Source: JBAPUB01 sp049282455 (lineage in GTDB: Bacteria; Actinomycetota; Actinomycetes; JAHEKZ01). From it: 23,768 nucleotides of DNA. Shown here in pieces: positions 8,824 to 17,144 of the stretch (position 1 is its first letter; every line of letters begins with the position of its first letter). The stretch is taken from contig JBAPUB010000359.1 in NCBI GenBank assembly GCA_049282455.1, positions 1 through 23,768 of the forward strand, given 5' to 3'. The notes under the pieces are model-generated. The model did not search any database. It was given only the letters and a program-made list of their open reading frames with translations, and was not told the DNA's origin. The translations under genes and the position numbers were made by a program.

Positions 8824-9426
8824 CTAGCTGGCCCGGACCTGGTCGACGAAGAACCGGTGGAACCTCGTGTCGCCGGTCAGCTCAGGATGGAAGCTGGTGG
8901 CCAGCAACCGACCTTGACGGACGGCAACGATCGTACCCGCGGCCGGTCCGGACTCCAGGCGGGCCAGGACCTCGACGTGCCTGCCGACGGCCTCGACCCA
9001 CGGGGCCCGGATGAACACGGCGTGGAACGGGTCGTCCCCGATCGCGGCCACCGTGACGTCGGTCTCGAAGGAGTCGATCTGCCGGCCGAACGCGTTGCGG
9101 CGCACCGTCATGTCGATACCACCGATGGTCTGCTGGTCGTCACGGCCGTCGAGAATCGTGTCCGCGAGCAGGATCATCCCGGCGCAGGTGCCGTACACGG
9201 GCAGTCCGGCTGCGACAGCGGACCGCAGCGGTTCGAGAAGGTCGAAGGTCGCTGCGAGTCGAGCCATCGTCGTCGACTCCCCACCGGGAAGGACCAGCGC
9301 GTCGACGGCGTCCAGCTCGGTGCGCCGGCGCACGGTGACCGCCTGGGCCCCGACCGCTGTCAGGGCTTCGACGTGCTCTCGGACGTCACCTTGGAGGGCG
9401 AGCACCCCGATGACCGGCGCCGTCAT
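8824..9426 (-). CDS. pdxT: Pyridoxal 5'-phosphate synthase glutaminase subunit PdxT
   Basis: PdxT releases ammonia from glutamine and passes it to PdxS for de novo PLP synthesis. The 200-residue class I amidotransferase shows PGGESTT (47-53), the nucleophile Cys81 in YGTCAGM, and the His180/Glu182 pair in FHPELTGD. Length and motifs are normal. The ATG at 9426 is preceded by a GAGAGG stretch. It lies 98 bp downstream of pdxS, with a hairpin in the gap, and 30 bp upstream of yebC. Confidence 0.97.
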   Translation of the reverse strand: MTAPVIGVLALQGDVREHVEALTAVGAQAVTVRRRTELDAVDALVLPGGESTTMARLAATFDLLEPLRSAVAAGLPVYGTCAGMILLADTILDGRDDQQTIGGIDMTVRRNAFGRQIDSFETDVTVAAIGDDPFHAVFIRAPWVEAVGRHVEVLARLESGPAAGTIVAVRQGRLLATSFHPELTGDTRFHRFFVDQVRAS

Positions 9427-9456
9427 CGAGACCGCCTCTCACCAATGGGCTGGGTT

Positions 9457-9473
9457 CCCGGCAGGGTGCCGGG
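9457..9473 (-). other. Compact hairpin between pdxS and pdxT
   Basis: CCCGGCA-GGG-TGCCGGG on the plus strand is a perfect 7-bp stem with a 3-base loop, in the 98-bp gap between pdxS and pdxT. No U-tract follows on the minus strand. It could lower readthrough or protect the upstream pdxS message, allowing unequal subunit expression. Confidence 0.45.
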
Positions 9474-9524
9474 GGACGAGCCGGATGCCTCCACGTCAGG
9501 GGCGTCTCGGCGTGGCCGGGCGGG

Positions 9525-10451
9525 CTACCAGCCGCGGTCGGCGAAGCGCTCGGACTCCGCAAGGGTGTCGATGTTGATGCCGACCATGGGCTCACCGAGG
9601 TTGCGGGAGACCTTGGCGATGACATCGGGGTCGTCGAAGAACGTGGTGGCCTTGACGATCGCCGCGGCACGCAGCGCCGGGTCGCCGGACTTGAAGATGC
9701 CAGAACCGACGAACACGCCCTCGGCGCCGAGCTGCATCATCATCGCAGCGTCGGCGGGCGTGGCGATCCCGCCGGCGGTGAACAGGACCACGGGGAGCTT
9801 GCCGGTCTCGGCGACCTCGCGGACGAGCTCGAACGGCGCGCGCAGCTCCTTGGCGGCCACGAACAGCTCGGTCTCGTCGAGGGTCCCGAGCCGGCGGATG
9901 TCGGAACGGATCTGGCGCATGTGCCGGGTGGCCTCGACGACGTTGCCGGTGCCGGCCTCACCCTTGCTGCGGATCATCGCTGCACCCTCGGACAGCCGGC
10001 GCAGCGCCTCACCGAGGTTCGTGGCCCCGCAGACGAAGGGCACGGTGAAGGCCCACTTGTCGATGTGGTGCGACTCGTCGGCCGGCGTGAGCACCTCGGA
10101 CTCGTCGACGTAGTCGACGCCCAGGCTCTGCAGCACCTGTGCCTCGACGAAGTGGCCGATCCTGGCCTTGGCCATGACCGGGATCGAGACGGCCGCGACG
10201 ATGCCGTCGATCATGTCGGGGTCGGACATCCGGGCCACGCCACCGTCGCGACGGATGTCGGCCGGCACCCGCTCGAGCGCCATCACGGCCACGGCACCGG
10301 CGTCCTCGGCGATCTTGGCCTGGTCAGGGGTGACGACGTCCATGATCACCCCACCCTTGAGCTGTTCGGCCATGCCGCGCTTCACACGGGCGGTGCCGAT
10401 CTCACGACCGGTCTCGCGGTCACGGGGCGACTCTGGGGCGGTGCTGGACAC
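9525..10451 (-). CDS. pdxS: Pyridoxal 5'-phosphate synthase lyase subunit PdxS
   Basis: PdxS condenses ribose 5-phosphate, glyceraldehyde 3-phosphate and PdxT-derived ammonia to form pyridoxal 5'-phosphate. I chose the GTG at 10451 (308 residues), which has GAGG 5 bases upstream. Longer in-frame extension into 10676 overlaps the upstream gene and lacks family similarity. The core starts at TARVKRGMAEQLKGGVIMDV. Key residues visible are Asp38 in IMDVVTP, the Schiff-base lysine Lys95 in PVMAKARIGH and Lys163 in RSKGEAGTGN. It is paired with pdxT downstream, so this organism makes PLP by the DXP-independent route. Confidence 0.97.
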   Translation of the reverse strand: MSSTAPESPRDRETGREIGTARVKRGMAEQLKGGVIMDVVTPDQAKIAEDAGAVAVMALERVPADIRRDGGVARMSDPDMIDGIVAAVSIPVMAKARIGHFVEAQVLQSLGVDYVDESEVLTPADESHHIDKWAFTVPFVCGATNLGEALRRLSEGAAMIRSKGEAGTGNVVEATRHMRQIRSDIRRLGTLDETELFVAAKELRAPFELVREVAETGKLPVVLFTAGGIATPADAAMMMQLGAEGVFVGSGIFKSGDPALRAAAIVKATTFFDDPDVIAKVSRNLGEPMVGINIDTLAESERFADRGW

Positions 10452-10505
10452 GGGAACCTCACTGGGCGTGCGGCGGACTCGACGGAAGGGCGGTCGTGCG
10501 GGCCG

Positions 10506-10532
10506 GGCCCGCGCCCCCATCGTACGCGGGCC
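10506..10532 (-). other. Inverted repeat after the DUF3048 gene, with a possible pdxS -10 element in the loop
   Basis: GGCCCGCG (10506-10513) and CGCGGGCC (10525-10532) form a perfect 8-bp stem with an 11-base loop, starting 5 bases after the DUF3048 stop on the minus strand. There is no U-tract. The loop edge contains TACGAT on the minus strand (10524 to 10519), a fair -10 match for a pdxS promoter, but I see no -35 at the right spacing. Confidence 0.35.
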
Positions 10533-10537
10533 GGGGC

Positions 10538-11599
10538 TCAGCCCTGGATCTGCGGGCGCAAGGCGTTGCTCAGCAGCACGATCCAGATCTGTCCGGGGTC
10601 CATCGGGAACGGTCGGCCCCGGTAGGTCCAGGTGGTCCCGCCGTCGGCATCGGGACGGCTCCAGTCGACCCGCCACATGCGACCGTTGCGGAACACCCAG
10701 GCCTTGCCCTGCCCGACCGTGTAGATCTTCGGGGTCACGCCTCCGTTGGAGGAGGTGAACTGCGACGCCTCCTCGCGCACCGACTGGACGATCACGGTGC
10801 TCGCACCGAGCCGGCCGCCCTCACCGGCCATCGCGTGCTCGCCGTCGCTGGTCAACAGCCAGCGCTGGTCCGAGCGCGACCACTGGAACGACACCTTGGA
10901 GTCCGGCCACTGCGCGGCCACCGACCGGACCATCCGCCCGTTGGGCGGTGTCTGGGTGTTGAACGTGAACCCGATGTCGGGCGCCGTGCTGGCCTTCGGT
11001 GCGCGGGACAGCAGCACCTTGGGGTGCCCGAAGAAGTCCCACGGCGCCGTTCGTCCGGCCTGTCGCCAGTAGCCCTCGCCGCTGACGTCGCCGCTGACGT
11101 TGTACAGGCGCGCAGCCGCAAGCAGGGGCTGCATCGTGGGCCGGGCACCGGAGTAGGAGAAGGCCGGGGTGCCGAACTGCCTGAGGATCTCGATGTCGCT
11201 GATGCGTGCGCTGCGGATCGGTCCGACTTCCTTGGGGTACTTCGACGAGAAGACGGCCATGAAGCGGGTCAGGCCGTACTCGACCTCCTCGACGTAGACG
11301 AGGTCTGCGGCCTGAAGCCCCACCTGCGGGTGGCTGAACACCGTGTTGTCCACCTTGACGGCCAGCACCTGCCCGTCCTTGCCGATGCGCCCGCTGAGGT
11401 GCGTGCGCGGCGGTTCCGGCTTCTGTGTGCCCGTCGGGCTGGCCGACGTCACAGGCGCTACCGAGGCTGCAGGCTGGCCCCCAGAGCAGGCGGCCACCAG
11501 CGGGACGACAGCGGCGACGACCACTGCAGCCACCGCGGTGAGGCGACGCCTGGTTCGTCTCAGCTCGGGCGGGCGCGTCGGGACGGGGGTTGCGGGCAC
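10538..11599 (-). CDS. DUF3048 (YerB-like) lipoprotein of unknown function
   Basis: The 353-residue protein has an arginine-rich N-terminus, a hydrophobic segment (about 21-37) and a lipobox VAAC with Cys38 as the lipidation site. It is therefore predicted to be anchored outside the membrane. The mature part begins after a Pro/Ser/Thr linker and matches the DUF3048 pattern (VKVDNTVFSHPQVGLQAADLVYVEEVEYGLTRFMAVF and GPIRSARISDIEILRQF). The B. subtilis member is YerB; no activity is established. The GTG at 11599 is only 9 bp after the LemA-like stop and has a weak Shine-Dalgarno (GCAGGG), so it probably depends on upstream translation. The envelope context suggests a cell-surface role. Confidence 0.88.
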   Translation of the reverse strand: MPATPVPTRPPELRRTRRRLTAVAAVVVAAVVPLVAACSGGQPAASVAPVTSASPTGTQKPEPPRTHLSGRIGKDGQVLAVKVDNTVFSHPQVGLQAADLVYVEEVEYGLTRFMAVFSSKYPKEVGPIRSARISDIEILRQFGTPAFSYSGARPTMQPLLAAARLYNVSGDVSGEGYWRQAGRTAPWDFFGHPKVLLSRAPKASTAPDIGFTFNTQTPPNGRMVRSVAAQWPDSKVSFQWSRSDQRWLLTSDGEHAMAGEGGRLGASTVIVQSVREEASQFTSSNGGVTPKIYTVGQGKAWVFRNGRMWRVDWSRPDADGGTTWTYRGRPFPMDPGQIWIVLLSNALRPQIQG

Positions 11600-11608
11600 C
11601 CCTGCAGA

Positions 11609-12166
11609 TTAGGTGCCGGAACCGGCAGATCCCGACAACGCCACCGGCGGCGCGTCGTCCAGCTCGATGCTGGCCGGCGCGTGGCTGTGCCCGTACAGGT
11701 GCAGGGTCCGCACGAGCGGACGGTGACGCAGCTCCAGCGAGGCGCGAACCGCGTCGTTGTAGAAGCGCCGCGCGAGCACGGCCCGGTCGCATGCCTGTCG
11801 CAGGTCGACGAGCAGCTCTCGGCCCACAGAGTCGTCGGCGAGAACCTCGGCTCCCCCGGCGTCGTCCAGCACAAGACGCAGGTCCTGGCTCAGCGAGCTC
11901 TCAGCTGCCTCTCGGGCCCCCTCCGGTGCCGACTGCGACTCGTGGGCCGCCTCACCGAGCAGCACTGCGCTCGCCGGGTCCAGCAGACCACTCGCCGCGA
12001 GCTCGGTCACGACCGCAGCCCGCCGCACCAGCTGCGCGTCCAGCGCGTCGCGGGCCGCCTCGACGCGCAGGTTGATCCGGTCCACCCGCCCCGCCAGCCC
12101 ACGCAGGAACAGCCCGAGCAGGGCCAGCAGCCCGACCACGGCGAGCAGCCACCAGGGGACGTTCAC
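11609..12166 (-). CDS. LemA-like single-pass membrane protein
   Basis: This 185-residue protein has an N-terminal membrane helix (about 4-22) and a long helical domain (about 28-150). The stretch LARRFYNDAVRASLELRHRPLVR resembles the LemA-family signature around RxYNxxV. The C-terminal 35 residues are low-complexity. A hypothetical protein in this position downstream of pimA is common in actinobacteria; I do not know its function. The GTG at 12166 overlaps the pimA stop by four bases (GTGA), so it belongs to the phosphatidylinositol-mannoside operon. Confidence 0.75.
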   Translation of the reverse strand: MNVPWWLLAVVGLLALLGLFLRGLAGRVDRINLRVEAARDALDAQLVRRAAVVTELAASGLLDPASAVLLGEAAHESQSAPEGAREAAESSLSQDLRLVLDDAGGAEVLADDSVGRELLVDLRQACDRAVLARRFYNDAVRASLELRHRPLVRTLHLYGHSHAPASIELDDAPPVALSGSAGSGT

Positions 12167-13341
12167 CGCACGTCCCTCTTCAGCCGGCCGGCGAACATCC
12201 CCGGGCCCTGCCGGTCGTCCTCCCGAACCGGCTGCCCGGGAACGGCGACGGTCTCGTACACGTCGACGATCTCTGCGGCCACCGTGTCCCAGTCGTAGCG
12301 CTGGACGACGAAGCGGCCACGCTCGCGAAGGTCGGTCTGGCGTGGCCGGTCCGCCAGGAGTGCAGCGGTGGCCGACGCCAGGGCAGCCGAGTCGCCCACC
12401 GGGGTGAGCACGCCCGCCGACCCGCCGTCCAGGACCGCCTCGAAGGCCACCAGGTCGCTGGCCACGACAGGGGCACCCGCGGCCATCGCCTCGAGGAGGA
12501 CGATGCCGAAGCTCTCACCGCCCGTGTTGGGTGCGACCAGGACGTCGACGCTGCGCAGCATCGACGCCTTGTCCGGCTCGTCGACCCGGCCCAGGAAGGT
12601 GGCTCGGTCACGCAGCGCCGGCGGCAGCATCTCCAGGGCGGCCTCGGCGTCGCCGGGTCCGGCGACCAGCAGCTGCGCGGTCGGCACGCGGTTCACGATC
12701 TCGGGGAAGGCCTGCATGAGCACGGACAGCCCTTTGCGCGGCTCGTCGAGACGTCCGATGAACCCGACGGTGTCGCTGCCGCGCACCCAGCCGGGCAGGG
12801 TCTGGTCGCCCGCAAAGTGCCGGGTGTCGACACCGTTGGGGATCAGGACCGCGTCGCCTCCGAGGTGCTGCACCACCGTGCGACGTGCCTCCTCGCTGAC
12901 GGCGATGCGGGCGCTCACCTTCTCCAGGGTCGCGGAGAGCAGGCCGTAGCCGGCCACCATCGGCCAGACCCTGCCTTCGTACGACGCGTGGAAGGTGGCC
13001 ACCACGGGTCCGATGGCGGCCCAGCAAGCGACCATCCCGATGCTCGGTGAGATCGGCGAGTGGACGTGCAGGACGTCGAACTCCCCCTCACGCAGCCACC
13101 GGCGCACACGCGACGCGGACACCGGGCCGAAGGCCAGCCGGGCCACCGACCCGTTGTGCCGCACGGGCAGAGCACGACCCACGCTCACCACGTACGGCTC
13201 GGTCATCACTTCGTCGTCACCCGGAGCGAGCACCGACACCTCGTGCCCGAGCTCGATGAGCCGCTCGGCCAGGTCGCGCACGTGGTACTGCACCCCTCCG
13301 GGGACGTCCCAGGCGAACGGGCACACCAGGCCGACCTTCAT
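12163..13341 (-). CDS. pimA: Phosphatidyl-myo-inositol alpha-mannosyltransferase PimA (GT4 family)
   Basis: PimA transfers the first mannose from GDP-mannose to phosphatidylinositol on the cytoplasmic face of the membrane, starting PIM synthesis. The 392-residue GT-B protein shows PGGVQ (14-18), His118 in FHAS, Arg197 and Lys203 in GRLDEPRKG, and the donor-binding ESFGIVLLE segment (276-284). These match the key residues described for mycobacterial PimA almost by number. The ATG at 13341 overlaps the patA stop (ATGA). Neighbouring patA and pgsA supply the next and previous steps, which supports pimA over a generic GT4 enzyme. Confidence 0.93.
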   Translation of the reverse strand: MKVGLVCPFAWDVPGGVQYHVRDLAERLIELGHEVSVLAPGDDEVMTEPYVVSVGRALPVRHNGSVARLAFGPVSASRVRRWLREGEFDVLHVHSPISPSIGMVACWAAIGPVVATFHASYEGRVWPMVAGYGLLSATLEKVSARIAVSEEARRTVVQHLGGDAVLIPNGVDTRHFAGDQTLPGWVRGSDTVGFIGRLDEPRKGLSVLMQAFPEIVNRVPTAQLLVAGPGDAEAALEMLPPALRDRATFLGRVDEPDKASMLRSVDVLVAPNTGGESFGIVLLEAMAAGAPVVASDLVAFEAVLDGGSAGVLTPVGDSAALASATAALLADRPRQTDLRERGRFVVQRYDWDTVAAEIVDVYETVAVPGQPVREDDRQGPGMFAGRLKRDVR

Positions 13342-14264
13342 GCCGCTGCCCGCTCGTCGTCGACGGCCCAGATGCGCTGCAGCATGTGCCAGTCGGCCGG
13401 GTGCTCAAGGATCGCCGTCCCGATGACGTCCGCGAACTGCTGGGTGAGCTGGGGGACGGCGTCCCTGAACCTGAGTCCCGCCGGCTTGACCAGGCGCGGG
13501 TGCAGGCGCATGTGTGTGTGGGCGCCGTCGTACCACGACGAGAGGGGCATGAGCACCGAGTCGGCCCGCAGAGCCAGAGCGGCTGGCCCGCCGGGCATTC
13601 TCGCGGGGCGGCCCAGGAACCTGACGTCGATCGCGCTCTGCGACAGGTCGCGGTCGGCGACCAGCGCCAGGACCCGGCCCTCGTTGAGCCGCTTGAGCAG
13701 CACCGCTGTGAGGTCGGCGTCTCCGGTCAGCGGCAGGACCTCCATGCCCAGTGACTCGCGGTAGGCGACGAATCGTTCGTACAGGCTCTCCGGCTTGAGC
13801 CGCTCAGCGACCGTGGTGACGGCGATGCCCTGGGTGGCCGCCCAGGCCGCGACGTGGTCCCAGTTGCCCAGGTGTCCGGTCACCACGACCACGCCCCTGC
13901 CCTCGCCGATGGCCTCGGCCAGATGGTCGTACCCGTGAACGACCATCCTCGAGGTGACCTCTTTCGGTGACCAGGTCGGCAGTCGGAAGGCCTCGAGCCA
14001 GTACCGAAGGTACGAACGCATGGCCGCGTGACAGACCCGGTCGACCTCGGAGTCGGACGGCGGACCGGATGGCCCTTGGGCCAGGACGTGCGCCAGGTTG
14101 CCCCTCAGCCGCCGAACGCCCGACCCGTTGCGCCGGTACGCGGCATCGGCGACCTTCTCGAAGAGCAGCCGGGCAGCGGGCTCGGGCAGCCGCTGCACCG
14201 CTGCCCACCCTGCCGCGTAGGTGAGATCGCTGGCGCGGTCGCGAACCGGAGCCGCCAGGCTCAT
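13338..14264 (-). CDS. patA: Phosphatidylinositol mannoside acyltransferase PatA (LpxL/HtrB family)
   Basis: This enzyme is predicted to acylate the mannose of PIM using acyl-CoA at the membrane. The 308-residue protein has the family active-site H-x4-D in GHLGNWD (His131, Asp136) and the downstream VADRD segment (about 202-206). The N-terminal region is moderately hydrophobic and amphipathic, fitting a membrane-associated enzyme. The ATG at 14264 overlaps the pgsA stop by four bases, and its own stop overlaps pimA by four bases. The operon context gives the specific function; sequence alone supports the acyltransferase family. Confidence 0.92.
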   Translation of the reverse strand: MSLAAPVRDRASDLTYAAGWAAVQRLPEPAARLLFEKVADAAYRRNGSGVRRLRGNLAHVLAQGPSGPPSDSEVDRVCHAAMRSYLRYWLEAFRLPTWSPKEVTSRMVVHGYDHLAEAIGEGRGVVVVTGHLGNWDHVAAWAATQGIAVTTVAERLKPESLYERFVAYRESLGMEVLPLTGDADLTAVLLKRLNEGRVLALVADRDLSQSAIDVRFLGRPARMPGGPAALALRADSVLMPLSSWYDGAHTHMRLHPRLVKPAGLRFRDAVPQLTQQFADVIGTAILEHPADWHMLQRIWAVDDERAAA

Positions 14265-14881
14265 GGCGCCTTCGCCAGGACCTGCCGCCGCACGGCCACC
14301 ATCCGCTGGGCCACGGTCACCCAGGCGACCGCCGCGAGCACCCAGATTCCGATCTCCATGAAGACCACCTGCCAGGAGGCGAGGAGGGCGAACACGCCGA
14401 GGATCACCAAACGCTCGGTCCGCTCTCCGAAGCCGACGTCAGCCCGGTACCCCAGGCTCTCCGCCCGGGCCCGCGCATAGGAGACGAGCAGGCTGCCCAC
14501 CAGCGCGAGCGCGCAGGCCGCGACCATCAAGACGTCGGCCTGAGGCTCCTGCTGCGCATAGAAGAGGGCGATCCCAATGAAGATCGCGGCGTCGGTGATC
14601 CGGTCGAGGGTGCTGTCCAGGAACGCCCCCCAGTCCGACGCCCGCCCCGAGAGGCGGGCCATCGTTCCGTCGAGTGCGTCGAAGAACGTGAACAGACCGA
14701 CGATCACGACGCCCTGCCAGAACATCCCCCGGGGCAGGAAGTACAGGGCCACGGCTGATGCCGCGACGGTGCCGACGACGGTGATGGCATCCGGGCTCAC
14801 CCGGGCCCGCAGCAGCAGCCGCGCCGGCGGTGTCATGACCTTGCGGATCACGCCACGTCCCTGCTCGGTGAGTGTGCCCAT
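14261..14881 (-). CDS. pgsA: CDP-alcohol phosphotransferase, probably phosphatidylinositol phosphate synthase
   Basis: The 206-residue integral membrane enzyme carries the complete CDP-alcohol phosphotransferase signature DxxDGxxARx8GxxxDxxxD, with Asp68, Asp71, Gly72, Ala75, Arg76, Gly85, Asp89 and Asp93. About six hydrophobic helices surround it. In actinobacteria the member next to patA and pimA makes phosphatidylinositol phosphate from CDP-diacylglycerol and inositol phosphate, which I infer here; a glycerophosphate synthase cannot be excluded by motif alone. I chose ATG 14881 because family members start close to TxxGRxxIRK. The longer frame to 14950 runs through the divergent promoter region. 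The leader appears very short. Confidence 0.9.
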   Translation of the reverse strand: MGTLTEQGRGVIRKVMTPPARLLLRARVSPDAITVVGTVAASAVALYFLPRGMFWQGVVIVGLFTFFDALDGTMARLSGRASDWGAFLDSTLDRITDAAIFIGIALFYAQQEPQADVLMVAACALALVGSLLVSYARARAESLGYRADVGFGERTERLVILGVFALLASWQVVFMEIGIWVLAAVAWVTVAQRMVAVRRQVLAKAP

Positions 14882-14977
14882 CGTCTGGTCAGCGTAGCGA
14901 GGACCCTGGGACCCTTGTGCGAGTGGCGGAGCCGGGTTAACTCTGGGCACACGGACGACTCAGCGAGGAGGCACGCG

Positions 14978-17110
14978 ATGGCAGACAAGGGGGCTGCGCC
15001 GGGCACACCACCGGCGGCCGACCGACCCGCGAACATTCGCAACGTGGTGTTGGTCGGCCACAGCGGAGCCGGCAAGACGACGTTGGTGGAGGCCCTGCTC
15101 GCGCACACCTCGACGATCCCGCGTACCGGTTCGGTCGAGGACGGCACCACCGTGTCGGATTTCGACGAAGCAGAGCATCGCCAGCAACGCAGCGTGTCCC
15201 TGGCCGTGGCACCCTTCATGGCCGACGACGTCAAGGTCAACCTGCTCGACACCCCGGGATACGCCGACTTCGTGGGCGACCTGCGGGCCGGGCTGCGGGC
15301 AGCTGACGCCGCACTGTTCGTCATCGCCGCGACCGACGACATCGACGGCGCCACGCGCATGCTGTGGGACGAGTGCGCCACTGTGGGGATGCCCCGGGCC
15401 GTGGTGGTCACGAAGATCGATGCCGCACGTGCCCACTACGACGACGTCCTCGAAGAGGCACAGGCGGCGTTCGGCGAGGGCGTCCTGCCCCTGTACCTGC
15501 CGATGCTCGCCGACGACGACACCGTCGCCGGGCTTGTTGCTCTGCTGAGCCAGCGCATCGACGACTACAGCTCCGGCAGTCGGGTCGTCCGTGAGCCCGA
15601 GAGCCAGCACCTCGAGCTGATCGAGCCCCACCGCAACGCGCTCATCGAGGGGATCATCGCCGAGTCCGAGGACGAGACCCTCATGGAGCGCTACGTCGGA
15701 GGCGAGGACCTTGACCTCGAGACACTGGTCGACGACCTCGAGAAGGCCGTGGCCCGCGGGTCCTTCTACCCCGTGATCCCGGTCGCGTCGACCACAGGTC
15801 TGGGCATGGCGGAGATCGTGGAGCTGGTGACCAAGGGGTTCCCGTCAGCCGTCGAGCACGCGGTGCCTCCAGTGACCACGCCGACCGGCGACCCTCGCGA
15901 GCCGCTCGTGGCTGACCCCGAGGGGCCCCTGGTCGCGGAGGTCGTGAAGACCGTCAGCGACCCGTACGTCGGGCGGATCAGCCTGGTGCGGGTCTTCTCC
16001 GGCACCCTGCGCCCCGACGTCGTCGTCCACGTCAGTGGTCACGGACTGGCCGACCGGGGGCACGAGGACCACGACGTCGACGAGAAGGTCGGGGCACTGT
16101 CCTCGCCCCTGGGCAAGGTCCAGCGCACGGTGTCGCGCTGTGTCGCCGGCGACATCTGCGCGGTGTCGAAGCTGGCCCGCGCCGAGACCGGCGACACACT
16201 GTCCGACAAAGACCTGCCGATGCTCATGGAGCCGTGGTCGATGCCCGAGCCGCTGCTGCCGGTGGCCATCGTGGCCCGCAGCAAGGCTGACGAGGACAAG
16301 CTGTCTCAGGGGCTCGGCCGACTTGTGGCCGAGGACCCGACGATGCGGCTGGAGCAGAACCCGGCGACCCACCAGCTGGTCATCTGGGCGCTCGGCGAGG
16401 CGCACGTCGACGTCCTGCTCGACCGTCTGGCCAACCGTTACGGCGTCGCCGTCGACACCGTTCCGCTCAAGGTCTCGCTCCGCGAGACGTTCGTGGGCAG
16501 CAGCAAGGGGCACGGACGGCACGTGAAGCAGTCCGGAGGCCACGGCCAGTTCGCCGTGTGCGACATCGAGGTCGAGCCGCTGCCCGGAGGGTCCGGTTTC
16601 GAGTTCGTCGACAAGGTGGTCGGCGGGTCGGTGCCGCGGCAGTTCATCCCGAGCGTCGAGAAAGGCGTGCGCACCCAGATGGAGCGTGGCGTCGTCGCGG
16701 GCTACCCGGTGGTCGACATCAGGGTCACGCTGGTCGACGGCAAGGCGCACTCGGTCGACTCCTCCGACATGGCCTTCCAGACCGCTGGGGCCCTGGCTCT
16801 GAAGGAGGCCGCCAAGGCGGGGTCGGTGCAGCTGCTCGAACCCGTGTCGGAGATCCGGGTGCTGGTTGACGACGCGTACGTGGGAACGGTCATGGGCGAC
16901 CTGTCAGGCCGACGCGGTCGTGTGTCGGGCACCGAGCCGGTCGGCACCGGTCGAACGCTCATCCGAGCCGACGTCCCCGACATCGAGCTGACCAGGTACG
17001 CGATCGACCTGCGCTCGATGTCGCACGGAACCGGGTCGTTCACCCGTACCGAGCTGAGCCACGAGTCGATGCCGGCCCATATCGCCGCGCAGCTGACGAC
17101 GGCCGACTAG
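14978..17110 (+). CDS. Elongation factor G-like protein (EF-G2/FusA2 type)
   Basis: The 710-residue protein has all EF-G domains in order, with the typical C-terminal domains IV and V (for example SGGHGQFAVCDIEVEP and GDLSGRRGRVSGTEPV). The G domain is divergent. The P-loop is GHSGAGKTT (27-35) instead of AHVDAGKTT. The switch region reads QRSVSL where EF-G has RGITI. The fourth G motif is TKID (145-148) instead of NKxD. This matches the actinobacterial EF-G2 paralogue rather than translating EF-G; its exact role is not settled. ATG 14978 has AGGAGG about 6 bases upstream. It is divergent from pgsA and convergent with the HIT gene, splitting the usual HIT-pgsA run. Confidence 0.93.
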   Translation: MADKGAAPGTPPAADRPANIRNVVLVGHSGAGKTTLVEALLAHTSTIPRTGSVEDGTTVSDFDEAEHRQQRSVSLAVAPFMADDVKVNLLDTPGYADFVGDLRAGLRAADAALFVIAATDDIDGATRMLWDECATVGMPRAVVVTKIDAARAHYDDVLEEAQAAFGEGVLPLYLPMLADDDTVAGLVALLSQRIDDYSSGSRVVREPESQHLELIEPHRNALIEGIIAESEDETLMERYVGGEDLDLETLVDDLEKAVARGSFYPVIPVASTTGLGMAEIVELVTKGFPSAVEHAVPPVTTPTGDPREPLVADPEGPLVAEVVKTVSDPYVGRISLVRVFSGTLRPDVVVHVSGHGLADRGHEDHDVDEKVGALSSPLGKVQRTVSRCVAGDICAVSKLARAETGDTLSDKDLPMLMEPWSMPEPLLPVAIVARSKADEDKLSQGLGRLVAEDPTMRLEQNPATHQLVIWALGEAHVDVLLDRLANRYGVAVDTVPLKVSLRETFVGSSKGHGRHVKQSGGHGQFAVCDIEVEPLPGGSGFEFVDKVVGGSVPRQFIPSVEKGVRTQMERGVVAGYPVVDIRVTLVDGKAHSVDSSDMAFQTAGALALKEAAKAGSVQLLEPVSEIRVLVDDAYVGTVMGDLSGRRGRVSGTEPVGTGRTLIRADVPDIELTRYAIDLRSMSHGTGSFTRTELSHESMPAHIAAQLTTAD

Positions 17111-17144
17111 GCGACTGACTGGGCGACTGGCTAGGAGACTGGGT
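17109..17144. repeat. Three degenerate 12-bp tandem repeats at the EF-G2/HIT convergence
   Basis: AGGCGACTGACT, GGGCGACTGGCT and AGGAGACTGGGT lie head to tail. They span the EF-G2 stop, the 20-bp gap and the last codons of the HIT gene, so both stop codons lie in repeat material. No terminator hairpin is visible in the gap. Confidence 0.75.

Noticed and set aside
10496..12298. A 600-codon plus-strand open frame opposite the DUF3048, LemA-like and pimA genes
   Set aside because: It spans several real minus-strand genes and yields arginine/histidine-rich sequence with no recognisable fold.
14915..14942. TTGTGC-N16-TTAACT as an EF-G2 promoter
   Set aside because: The -10 match is poor and the spacing marginal; nothing else supports it.
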